Source: Betaproteobacteria bacterium
GTDB taxonomy: Bacteria > Pseudomonadota > Gammaproteobacteria > Burkholderiales > Burkholderiaceae_C
NCBI GenBank assembly: GCA_009918225.1
Contig: RGEP01000057.1
Span: 1-9,330 of the forward strand
Direction: 5' to 3'
DNA: 9,330 nt
In this document: one piece after another, positions 1 through 6,294 of the stretch
How positions within the stretch are numbered: the stretch's first letter is position 1
How the letters are laid out: every line of letters begins with the position of its first letter
Notes under the pieces: generated by a model
Told to the model about the DNA's origin: nothing
Database searches by the model: none
What the model saw: only the letters and a program-made list of their open reading frames with translations
Made by a program: the position numbers and the translations under genes

Positions 1-25
1 GTCTCGTGATGGCTATGTTCCAGAA

Positions 26-1756
26 CTACTTCGCGCAGGCGAAGCTCGACTCCACTTCCTTGTCGCCACTGCGGTAGCGGGCCACCAAGGGATAGGGGCA
101 CAAGGGCCGTGTGCGGGTGGGTGACCAATCGGACGGCAGTTCCGCGTTCACGCCACCGGCATTGCCGGTGCCTCGCGCACTGGCGATGATCTTGTCCGGT
201 GCCTGGCCCTTTTCGACCCAATTGATCAGGGCCTGCAAAGCGTCGTACTGGTCGGTGGAGGGTCCTCCTCGGGAGTGGCCCATCCCCGGCACCTGGAAGT
301 AGCGGGCGAATCGGTCGGCGCGGCCATCGTTGGCCACATCCAGCGCGCGGTACCAGGCGGCGGTGTCATCGGGTGAAAAGATGCCGTCGGCCATGCCGTG
401 CACCACGATCATCTTGGCCCCCCGGTCGCGCAGGGTATCGAGCTTGGTGGGGTTGGGCGCGGTCATGAAGGACATGGAGGCCTCGGTGTAGATCCCGCTG
501 GTGGCGAAGATCTTCGGGTACTCGGTGTCGAGGTTGAAGTTGACCGCATAGGCCGCGGTGCGGGTGCGGTCGCTGGCCATGGTGACGTCTGTCATCGGGG
601 GCGACGAGAAGATGTAGGCCATGGACACCGGGTTGCGGGTGTTGCCCACCGAGCTGCGGAACTTCCAATCGGCCCATCCGGTTTGGACCAATCCCGGATC
701 GAAGGGGAAGGTGCTGTAAACCGTGTCACCACTGGTGGTGCGTGCCGAGGCATAGGCCCTGGCCACCGCGGTCTTTTGGTCAGCGGTGAGGCAGGTGCCG
801 TCGCGCGCGCCGGTGCAGGTCGGCACATCGCGGTTGAGGTCGAAGGCGGTTCGGCAGGCATCGGCATCGTGCACCATGCCGTCGGCTATGCCATCGAGCA
901 GGTCGCACTTGGCCAGCATCGCATTGGCCACCAAACGCCGCTCCGCGACCGGCAGGGCCGACTCCAGGTCGGGTTGTCCATTGACCACCTTGGTGGTGGC
1001 CACGGCATCCCAGAACCGGACGGTCGCCAGGTTTGCCGAAGCGGCGCGCGGCAGGTTGATGCCCGGCGAATTCGCCAAGACCCCGTCGTAGGCAGTGGGG
1101 TAGCGTGCAGCGGCCACAAAGGCGTGCCGGCCCCCGTTGGAGGTGCCTGCGATGTAGGAACGGTCTGCATCGCGCCCATAGGCCGCCTTGATCAGGGCTT
1201 TGGCCATGGGGGTGAGCGTGCCCACCGCTTGGTAGCCGTAATCCAGACGGGCCTGCGGATCCAAACCGAACAAGGGGTTCTGGGCTGCGTTGTGCCCGGC
1301 ATCGGAACTGATGACGGCAAAGCCCATTTGCAAGCCATTGCGCAACAAGCCCCCGCTGCCGATGGACAGGCCGCCATCGGCGGCACTGATCACGCCGTCA
1401 GTGCCTCCGTTGCCTTGGTACAAGAATCGCCCCGACCAATCCTTGGGCAGGCGCATCTGAAAACCAATAGCGTAGCTTTGTCCATCCACTGCGCTGACCC
1501 GCTGGTTCATGGTGCCCGTGACCAGGCAATGCTCGCCCACCGGCTGACCGGCATTGGTCAGGGTGCCCGAGGCCACGACCGTGGCGGAAGCGATGGTGGT
1601 GGCTGCAAAGCTGAAGCCCGTGAGGGAACTGCAGTTGGCCAATGTGGACGCTTGCGCCGGCGTCAACTGCGGCAACTGCGGCTCGGACAGGCCTCCGCAG
1701 CCTGCAAGCCCTAAGGCCCATACCGCTGCCCATGCAGCCGAACGCTGTTTCATCAT
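26..1756 (-). CDS. Tannase/feruloyl esterase family lipoprotein (MHETase-like fold)
   Basis: Predicted serine esterase of the tannase/feruloyl esterase family (alpha/beta hydrolase with lid), 576 aa, probably lipid-anchored outside the cytoplasm and cleaving an ester of an aromatic or hydroxy acid. A signal peptide ends in lipobox L17-A-G-C20. The nucleophile is Ser206 in GTSNGG, the likely acid is Asp457 (HGMADG) and the base is His494 (GMGHS). A calcium site in the lid matches the MHETase pattern (Asp285, Asp288, Asp292 after Cys284). Cysteine pairs 42/77, 284/301, 314/322 and 553/574 match four of the five MHETase disulfides. The active-site pair is absent: Thr205 and Ser495 stand where the family's CS-D-HC motif has Cys. 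The start at 1756 is set by GAGGAG six bases upstream and by the lipobox. The same frame stays open to 2272, but that part overlaps the DUF3299 gene. It lies 104 bp downstream of that gene, and its substrate is unknown. Confidence 0.9.
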   Translation of the reverse strand: MMKQRSAAWAAVWALGLAGCGGLSEPQLPQLTPAQASTLANCSSLTGFSFAATTIASATVVASGTLTNAGQPVGEHCLVTGTMNQRVSAVDGQSYAIGFQMRLPKDWSGRFLYQGNGGTDGVISAADGGLSIGSGGLLRNGLQMGFAVISSDAGHNAAQNPLFGLDPQARLDYGYQAVGTLTPMAKALIKAAYGRDADRSYIAGTSNGGRHAFVAAARYPTAYDGVLANSPGINLPRAASANLATVRFWDAVATTKVVNGQPDLESALPVAERRLVANAMLAKCDLLDGIADGMVHDADACRTAFDLNRDVPTCTGARDGTCLTADQKTAVARAYASARTTSGDTVYSTFPFDPGLVQTGWADWKFRSSVGNTRNPVSMAYIFSSPPMTDVTMASDRTRTAAYAVNFNLDTEYPKIFATSGIYTEASMSFMTAPNPTKLDTLRDRGAKMIVVHGMADGIFSPDDTAAWYRALDVANDGRADRFARYFQVPGMGHSRGGPSTDQYDALQALINWVEKGQAPDKIIASARGTGNAGGVNAELPSDWSPTRTRPLCPYPLVARYRSGDKEVESSFACAK

Positions 1757-1762
1757 CTTGTT

Positions 1763-1768
1763 CTCCTC
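1763..1768 (-). promoter_or_regulatory. Ribosome binding site fixing the tannase-family start
   Basis: GAGGAG is read on the minus strand six bases before the first ATG of a tandem ATG-ATG pair (1756 and 1753). It rules out the much longer in-frame start at 2272, which would bury the lipoprotein signal peptide 172 residues inside the protein. Confidence 0.75.
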
Positions 1769-1789
1769 TGCTTTTCGTTCTGAATACGC

Positions 1790-1839
1790 GGCAAGCCCGC
1801 GTGGATACTTGCCCTGTAGCCGCTTCACCCATGGCGGCT
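1790..1839 (-). other. Two adjacent inverted repeats between DUF3299 and tannase genes
   Basis: The 104-bp gap between the DUF3299 stop and the tannase-family start holds two hairpin-capable repeats. On the minus strand these are AGCCGC/GCGGCT (1834-1839 with 1818-1823, 10-base loop) and GGCAAG/CTTGCC (1808-1813 with 1790-1795, 12-base loop). Neither is followed by a T-run, so they are not classical terminators. They could be an mRNA processing or attenuation structure, a protein-binding site, or chance in GC-rich DNA. I see no convincing -35/-10 pair here. Confidence 0.3.
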
Positions 1840-1860
1840 CAATCGGTTGATCTTTGGGTC

Positions 1861-2430
1861 TTATTGCCGCTCCGCTTTGGCCACCGCCATTCGGTAGCCG
1901 CTGACCCCCATGGGTGATTCGGTGCGAGCGGCGTCTAGGCGACCACTCACCCAAACCGCTTCCATCACCCGCAGACCGCCGAGTGGCTTGTCGGATTTGC
2001 AATAGATGATCTGGTTGGCCGGCGGCGGCGGCGAATGCACACAGGCGCCGAAGTACGGCACCAGCAGAAACTCGCTGACCCCGGCCTTGCCGGCCTTGAT
2101 CGGCACCAAATAGCCGGGCAAGCGCACCTGTTGACCATTGAAGCTCTGGAGCACGGGCGCTTCGTCCAGAAACTTGCGCATCTTGTCCAGGGCCGCTTTG
2201 GCCTGCGGGTCGGTGTCGTCCAGACGGTCCAGATTGGGCGGCAGGCCTTTGGTGGCGCCGCTGGGGTCCCAACCCTTCGGGGACAGCTCATCCCAGCGCA
2301 ATTCACGCCATGCGTTGGCATGAGCAGGAACCCAAATCGCCAACATGGCACACACCAGTGCACGGCGCCGAGCCGTGTTCACCGGGTGTGGCATGGCGTG
2401 GGCCCTGGACGGCGACCCGGACCGCCTCAT
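1861..2430 (-). CDS. DUF3299 family exported protein
   Basis: A 189-aa protein of the DUF3299 family, function unknown. Recognisable family features are the DELSPKGWDP segment (48-57), LPGYLVPI (104-111), the block LLVPYFGACVHSPPPPANQ (122-140) with Cys130 and His132, Cys144, and the C-terminal strand VWVSGRL. The grouped Cys/His residues suggest a metal or redox site, but this is inference. An export signal is visible: an Arg-rich stretch at 21-23, a hydrophobic segment to about 34, and a likely cleavage after AHA or ANA (37-40). The n-region is long, so a Tat-type signal is possible but the motif is weak. The ATG at 2430 is preferred because it forms an ATGA overlap with the short ORF upstream. 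An alternative ATG at 2394 would give a more ordinary signal peptide. The protein may act beside the metallo-hydrolase encoded just upstream in the same transcript. Confidence 0.82.
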   Translation of the reverse strand: MRRSGSPSRAHAMPHPVNTARRRALVCAMLAIWVPAHANAWRELRWDELSPKGWDPSGATKGLPPNLDRLDDTDPQAKAALDKMRKFLDEAPVLQSFNGQQVRLPGYLVPIKAGKAGVSEFLLVPYFGACVHSPPPPANQIIYCKSDKPLGGLRVMEAVWVSGRLDAARTESPMGVSGYRMAVAKAERQ

Positions 2431-2513
2431 GATTGACCCACCAGGCCGATAAGGCCCATAAGGCCCATAAGGCTCACCCCGCCCTTCGAGCCCATGTTTT
2501 CCATCATGCCCAT
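2427..2513 (-). CDS. Short 28-aa hydrophobic Gly/Met/Leu-rich ORF coupling two genes
   Basis: An ORF of 28 codons that fills the gap between the metallo-hydrolase and DUF3299 genes exactly. Its ATG (2513-2511) shares one base with the upstream stop (TGATG), and its TGA (2429-2427) overlaps the DUF3299 start as ATGA. The peptide begins MGMMENMGSKGG and continues as a run of VSL-MGL-MGL-IGL triplets to a final Gln-Ser. About half of it is hydrophobic, enough for a short membrane-associated helix but marginal for a transmembrane one. No family is recognised. There is no separate strong Shine-Dalgarno, so expression would depend on reinitiation after the metallo-hydrolase. It may be a real small protein, a translational-coupling leader with no peptide function, or chance. 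The double overlap is the main argument for translation. Confidence 0.5.
   Translation of the reverse strand: MGMMENMGSKGGVSLMGLMGLIGLVGQS
2442..2477. repeat. 9-bp tandem repeat (four units, two exact)
   Basis: The plus strand shows AAGGCCCAT twice exactly (2451-2459, 2460-2468), flanked by degenerate copies at 2442-2450 and 2469-2477 (7 of 9 matches each). Read on the minus strand in the short ORF, the units encode VSL-MGL-MGL-IGL. The unit length is a multiple of three, so copy-number change would lengthen or shorten the peptide without a frameshift. Confidence 0.75.
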
Positions 2514-3973
2514 CAAGCCTTGCACGCCGTACCAGCAGGCAGCGCCTTGGTGATGGCTTCCAGGTCGCGCAGGTTGATCACGCCGTCTGCATTGATATCC
2601 AAACGCGGGCTGTAGAGGGCATCTCCCTGGCGAGAGCCGGAAGCTGACCGAGCAGCGGCCAGGTCGCGGCAGCCACTGACGGCAGGGTCTTCCACCAAGG
2701 CCGTGGATTCACTGCCCAGGTCCACCGTGCTGACCGTCGAGGCGCCATCAAACCGCGCGATGACACGGTCGGTTCCCACCTTCAGGGCACTGGCGGGCTG
2801 GCAGGTGGCCACACCGTCTTTATCGGTGCGGGCCGTGCACAAAGCCGCCCCAGCCGCCGTGGTGAAGCTGACGGTTTGCGAGGACACCGGGCCCCATCCA
2901 TTGGTGACACGGGCCGAAAGCTGCGCCGCCGAGGGACTGGCGGGCATGAAGTCCAGGCTGCTGACGCGCCACACCGGCATCACAGCCGTCGGGTCCTTTT
3001 TGGCCAACCAAGCCGCGGTACAGGTGCGGCCGATGGCCATGGCGCGCAGCAAACGATCGTTGCCAATGATGAACTGGCTGGGCTTCTTGCGCCCTTCAGC
3101 CTGAATCTGCTGGATCAGGTTACGCGAGCCATCCCAATAGGTGTGAGGATTGGATGCGGTGTCGACCTTCATCTTTTTCAGCAGGTCGTAGGTGCGCTCC
3201 ATCGAATTCAGATAAGACTGAATCAGCGGAACGTTTTCCGCCACCAAGGACGAGCCCCCGGAAACGAAGAGCTTGACTTCCTTGCCATCATCCTGAGCGC
3301 GAACAATGAAGCCGAAGGCGCCCACGGTATGCCCTGGTGTGGACAGCACCGTGATGGTGCGGCCGCCGACGCTGATGTCAAACGGCGTCATCACGGAAGA
3401 GTCCAAAGTGGTGGGGGCGTAAGCCTTGCCTGCAGCATCGGCAGACCCCAAATAGATGGGCGCACCGGTGCTGGTCTTCAGCTCGACCGCTCCACCGTCG
3501 TGGTCGGCATGCCCGTGCGTCACCAGAACACCGTTGAGAGGCACACCCGGGCCCAAGCCCAGGGTTCGCATGGCCGGCAGGTTGTAGTTGCGCATTTCGT
3601 CGGCGTTGTTGCCGGCATCAATCTTCACCAGGCCTTGGCTGTTCTTCAGGATGTACTGGCCCACATACTCGGTGCCGATGTACCAAACATCGTCCAGGAT
3701 CTGCGTCAGGGGCATGCGAATGCTGTTGCGGGCCCGTTGGGCAATCACGATGGCATTGTTGTCGTCAGACAGGTTGCAATAGAAGGAGCGCCAGTGCTGC
3801 ATAGAGGGATCCGCCCCCAGGTTCAACCGTGAGGCCTCCATCTGCAACTCAAAGGCCGACTGGGTGACCAGGGCAGGCGCTTCGGCTGAACTACCACCAC
3901 CGCCGCAGGCGGCGATGAGGGCTGCGGCACTGGTGGCCGCTACGGCAGCCGCGATCTTCTGTTGTCGGTTCAT
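2513..3973 (-). CDS. Secreted lipoprotein metallo-beta-lactamase-fold hydrolase with C-terminal dockerin-like loop
   Basis: A 486-aa protein. The N-terminus is a lipoprotein signal (lipobox I20-A-A-C23) followed by a Gly/Ser linker. The metallo-beta-lactamase domain spans roughly 85-320, with the zinc motif HGHADH (His153, His155, Asp157, His158), His215 in STPGHT and a candidate last ligand His277 in NPHTYW. The layout resembles subclass B3-like hydrolases. A substrate such as a lactone, ester or beta-lactam cannot be chosen from sequence. Residues about 345-425 look like an Ig-like (bacterial Ig/invasin type) domain. The C-terminus (459-470) has one canonical dockerin/EF-hand calcium loop, DINADGVINLRD, rather than the paired repeats of a full dockerin. 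The start is supported by a strong GGAGGAGGA six bases upstream. The gene lies 55 bp after the Bug gene, and its stop overlaps the next short ORF. Confidence 0.88.
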   Translation of the reverse strand: MNRQQKIAAAVAATSAAALIAACGGGGSSAEAPALVTQSAFELQMEASRLNLGADPSMQHWRSFYCNLSDDNNAIVIAQRARNSIRMPLTQILDDVWYIGTEYVGQYILKNSQGLVKIDAGNNADEMRNYNLPAMRTLGLGPGVPLNGVLVTHGHADHDGGAVELKTSTGAPIYLGSADAAGKAYAPTTLDSSVMTPFDISVGGRTITVLSTPGHTVGAFGFIVRAQDDGKEVKLFVSGGSSLVAENVPLIQSYLNSMERTYDLLKKMKVDTASNPHTYWDGSRNLIQQIQAEGRKKPSQFIIGNDRLLRAMAIGRTCTAAWLAKKDPTAVMPVWRVSSLDFMPASPSAAQLSARVTNGWGPVSSQTVSFTTAAGAALCTARTDKDGVATCQPASALKVGTDRVIARFDGASTVSTVDLGSESTALVEDPAVSGCRDLAAARSASGSRQGDALYSPRLDINADGVINLRDLEAITKALPAGTACKA

Positions 3974-4028
3974 GTTTGCTCCTCCTCCATCTACACAGGG
4001 GTGTTCGGGTGCGGGTTCTGGCGTCCCG

Positions 4029-5015
4029 TCACTCGATCACGACATTGGCTTTTTTCACCAGGGCCGCATAACGCTCGACATCAGCGCGAATCTGCTGTGC
4101 CATCTGCTCAGGCGTGTTGCCGATCGGCTCGGCACCGATTTCTTCCATGCGCTTTTTGAAGGTCGGGGACTTGATCACGTTGATCACTTCCGTAGACAAC
4201 CGGCTCATCACCTCGCGCGGGGTGGCCACCGGCGCCAAGACGCCGAACCACGTGCCCAGGTCAAAGCCGGTCAAGCCTGCTTCGTTGAGGGTTGGCACCT
4301 CGGGCAAGGCTGCCGAACGCTTGCCGGTGGTCACGGCGAGCGCGCGCAGCTTGCCGGCCTTGATGTGCGGCAGCACCGGGGTGATGGTGTCGAAGGACAT
4401 GGTGACCTGGCCACCCAAGAGATCGGTGGTCAAGGGGCCGCTTCCCTTGTAGGGAATGTGCAGCAGCGTGGTGCCGGTCATATTCTGAAACTGCGTTCCG
4501 ATCAGGTGCTGCGCGGTACCGTTGCCGTTGGAGCCAAAGCTGAACTCCGGCTTGGCAGCCTTGGCCAGCGTCACCAACTCAGCCACCGTTCGCGCCGGTG
4601 ATCCGGCCTGCACCACCAAGACGTTGGGCACCATGGCCACTGTGGAAACCGGCGCCAGATCACGCTGGAAGTCGTAGGGCAGACGCCGGTAAACCGAACT
4701 GGCAATGGTGTGGTGCACCGCCCCCATGAGCAGGGTGTAGCCGTCTGGGCGCGCCTTGGCGACCAGGTCGGCCCCGAGGGTGGCTCCGGCACCGGGCTTG
4801 TTCTCCACCACCACGGTTTGACCCAGAGCGGGGCCCAACTGCTCAGCCAGTGAGCGGGCCAGCACATCGGTGGTGCCCCCGGGCGGGAACGGCACGATCA
4901 GGGTGATGGGCTTGGACGGCCAGGACTGTGCCAAAGCTGCCGCACCCGTCAGCGCCAAGGACAGCGCCGCTACGAACTTCGATGCACTCAGCATCCAAGG
5001 AACCACACGATGCAT
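4029..5015 (-). CDS. Bug/TctC family periplasmic solute-binding receptor
   Basis: A 328-aa periplasmic receptor of the Bug (tripartite tricarboxylate transporter receptor, TctC-like) family, which bind carboxylates and related small molecules. The signal peptide ends ALA|QSWPSK (cleavage near residue 29). Family landmarks are PFPPGGTTD (42-50), VVENKPGAGATLGAD (69-83), DGYTLLMG (91-98), GSNGNGTAQH (161-170) and HIPYKGSGP (186-194). Length is normal. The start is the ATG at 5015, because AGGAG sits five bases upstream; an in-frame TTG at 5033 would overlap that site. No TctA/TctB membrane genes are visible, so it is an orphan receptor, as is common in Burkholderiales. It lies 93 bp downstream of the hydroxy-acid dehydrogenase gene, suggesting that its ligand is the dehydrogenase substrate or a precursor (inference). 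Confidence 0.93.
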   Translation of the reverse strand: MHRVVPWMLSASKFVAALSLALTGAAALAQSWPSKPITLIVPFPPGGTTDVLARSLAEQLGPALGQTVVVENKPGAGATLGADLVAKARPDGYTLLMGAVHHTIASSVYRRLPYDFQRDLAPVSTVAMVPNVLVVQAGSPARTVAELVTLAKAAKPEFSFGSNGNGTAQHLIGTQFQNMTGTTLLHIPYKGSGPLTTDLLGGQVTMSFDTITPVLPHIKAGKLRALAVTTGKRSAALPEVPTLNEAGLTGFDLGTWFGVLAPVATPREVMSRLSTEVINVIKSPTFKKRMEEIGAEPIGNTPEQMAQQIRADVERYAALVKKANVVIE

Positions 5016-5108
5016 AAGAACTCCTGTTGGCAAAGAAGACGAAACTGGGAGGAAGACGGCGAGAAGGAAGCTGGTGCTCGGTGAACGGGTGCGCTTGGTG
5101 AATGGCGA

Positions 5109-6179
5109 TCAGGCTTCGGCCACGAAGCGACACAGGGCAGCGGTCACTGCAGCGGTGGTGGCCGTTCCGCCGAGGTCGCGGGTATGCAAGCTGGTGTCTT
5201 GGGTCACGCGCTCGATGGCGCGCATCAGCCGTTGTGCCGAGGCCTGCTCACCCAGGTGGTCCAGCAGCATCACGCAGCTCCAGAACGTGCCCACGGGATT
5301 GGCCAGTCCCTTGCCCATAATGTCGAAGGCCGACCCGTGGATGGGCTCGAACATGCTGGGGTAGCGCCGCTCGGGATCGATGTTGCCGGTGGGCGCAATG
5401 CCCAGGCTGCCGGCCAGTGCAGCGGCCAAATCGGACAGGATATCGGCGTGAAGGTTGGTGGCCACCACGGTGTCGATCGTCGCGGGACGGTTGACCATCC
5501 GAGCGGTCATGGCGTCCACCAGCTCCTTGTCCCAGTGCACATCGGGAAAGTCTCGGGCTACCTCTTGCGCGACTTCATCCCACATCACCATGGCATGGCG
5601 CTGTGCGTTGCTCTTGGTGACCACCGTGAGTTGCCTGCGGGGGCGCGACTGGGCCAAGCGGAAGGCGTAGCGGATGATGCGCTCAACGCCCACACGGGTC
5701 ATCACCGACACATCGGTGGCGACCTCGATGGGATGCCCTTGATGGGCACGCCCACCCACACCTGCGTACTCACCCTCTGAGTTCTCGCGAACGATGACCC
5801 AGTCCAGGTCTTGGGCGCGGCAACGCTTGAGCGGTCCGTCGATACCAGGAAGGATGCGTGTGGGGCGGACGTTTGCGTACTGATCGAAGCCCTGGCAAAT
5901 CTTCAAGCGCAGGCCCCACAGGGTGATGTGGTCGGGAATGTCGGGGTCGCCCGCTGAACCGAACAGGATGGCATCAGCGCCCTTCAGCGCTTGCAAACCA
6001 TCGGCCGGCATCATCTGCCCGTGCTGACGGTACCAATCACCGCCCCACCCGAAGACTTCAAACTCGAACTGGTAGCCCCCCACGGCGGCCGCCACCGCTT
6101 CCAAAGCCTGCTGCCCCGCCGGCACCACTTCTTTGCCAATGCCATCGCCTGGAATGGCCGCAATCTTGTATTTCTTCAT
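5109..6179 (-). CDS. Tartrate/D-malate-type dehydrogenase (isocitrate/isopropylmalate dehydrogenase family)
   Basis: A 356-aa cytoplasmic NAD-dependent beta-decarboxylating dehydrogenase; the family oxidises 2-hydroxy dicarboxylates such as tartrate, D-malate or isopropylmalate using a divalent metal. Visible landmarks are the N-terminal IAAIPGDGIGKEV, substrate arginines likely at 91 (LWGLRLK), 105 (NVRP) and 131 (VRENSEGEY), catalytic Tyr138 and Lys189, metal aspartates 222, 246 and 250, and the NAD segment HGSAFDIMGKGLANP (281-295). The signature reads NLHADILSD where many relatives have NLFGDILSD. Overall resemblance is closest to the tartrate dehydrogenase/DmlA branch rather than LeuB, but substrate preference is uncertain. 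The start matches the family N-terminus. The GAGGAG at 6193-6198 is 13 bases away, rather far. It is the first gene of the leftward set, divergent from a LysR gene, an arrangement like dmlA-dmlR of Escherichia coli. Confidence 0.9.
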   Translation of the reverse strand: MKKYKIAAIPGDGIGKEVVPAGQQALEAVAAAVGGYQFEFEVFGWGGDWYRQHGQMMPADGLQALKGADAILFGSAGDPDIPDHITLWGLRLKICQGFDQYANVRPTRILPGIDGPLKRCRAQDLDWVIVRENSEGEYAGVGGRAHQGHPIEVATDVSVMTRVGVERIIRYAFRLAQSRPRRQLTVVTKSNAQRHAMVMWDEVAQEVARDFPDVHWDKELVDAMTARMVNRPATIDTVVATNLHADILSDLAAALAGSLGIAPTGNIDPERRYPSMFEPIHGSAFDIMGKGLANPVGTFWSCVMLLDHLGEQASAQRLMRAIERVTQDTSLHTRDLGGTATTAAVTAALCRFVAEA

Positions 6180-6221
6180 GCTGGTAGCTCAACTCCTCTT
6201 CGCCGTCCAATGTACGAAGCA

Positions 6222-6238
6222 AGGGCCGCAGCGGCCCT
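6222..6238. promoter_or_regulatory. Perfect 17-bp palindrome (8-1-8) in the divergent control region
   Basis: AGGGCCGC-A-GCGGCCCT is a perfect inverted repeat with a one-base centre, lying 43 bp upstream of the dehydrogenase start. It could be an operator, or a hairpin in the 5' leader of the leftward mRNA. GC-rich palindromes do arise by chance, but this perfect length is notable. Confidence 0.45.
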
Positions 6239-6257
6239 CATCGCTGGTTAAACTACT

Positions 6258-6274
6258 GTCAACTTCAAGTTAAC
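6258..6274. promoter_or_regulatory. Candidate LysR operator in the divergent promoter
   Basis: GTCAACTT-C-AAGTTAAC is a 17-bp dyad with one mismatched pair, in the AT-rich island between the divergent dehydrogenase and LysR genes, 20 bp before the LysR ATG. A TTGACA (-35-like) is read on the minus strand at 6262-6257 and overlaps it, but no good -10 follows at normal spacing. Position and symmetry fit a LysR-type binding site controlling both directions. The regulator's own recognition sequence is unknown. Confidence 0.5.
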
Positions 6275-6294
6275 AATACACCGTGAGAACCCTT

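Noticed and set aside
1..25. Sequence left of the tannase-family stop codon
   Set aside because: It is too short to show a gene or a terminator.
398..1714. A 438-codon plus-strand open frame opposite the tannase-family gene
   Set aside because: It is Gly/His/Arg/Val-rich, has no recognisable domain, and is the expected antisense shadow of a GC-rich gene whose minus-strand product is clearly homologous to a known family.
1757..2272. A 172-codon N-terminal extension of the tannase-family frame
   Set aside because: It overlaps the DUF3299 gene on the same strand, has low-complexity composition typical of an out-of-frame reading, and would bury the lipoprotein signal peptide and its ribosome site at 1756.
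2433..2615. A 60-codon plus-strand frame with a His-Lys-Ala repeat
   Set aside because: The repeat is the plus-strand reading of the 9-bp tandem repeat, and the rest is antisense to the metallo-hydrolase C-terminus. The minus-strand frame has the overlap architecture.
2876..3832. A 318-codon plus-strand open frame opposite the metallo-hydrolase gene
   Set aside because: It has shadow composition and no family features, and the minus-strand frame carries the full zinc motif set.
5016..5108. Possible promoter or terminator between the dehydrogenase and Bug genes
   Set aside because: I found no strong hairpin with a T-run and no convincing -35/-10 pair. The gap is compatible with a simple operon spacer.
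5184..5780. A 198-codon plus-strand frame opposite the dehydrogenase gene
   Set aside because: It is His/Gly/Val-rich with no domain, and is fully explained as antisense to a conserved enzyme.
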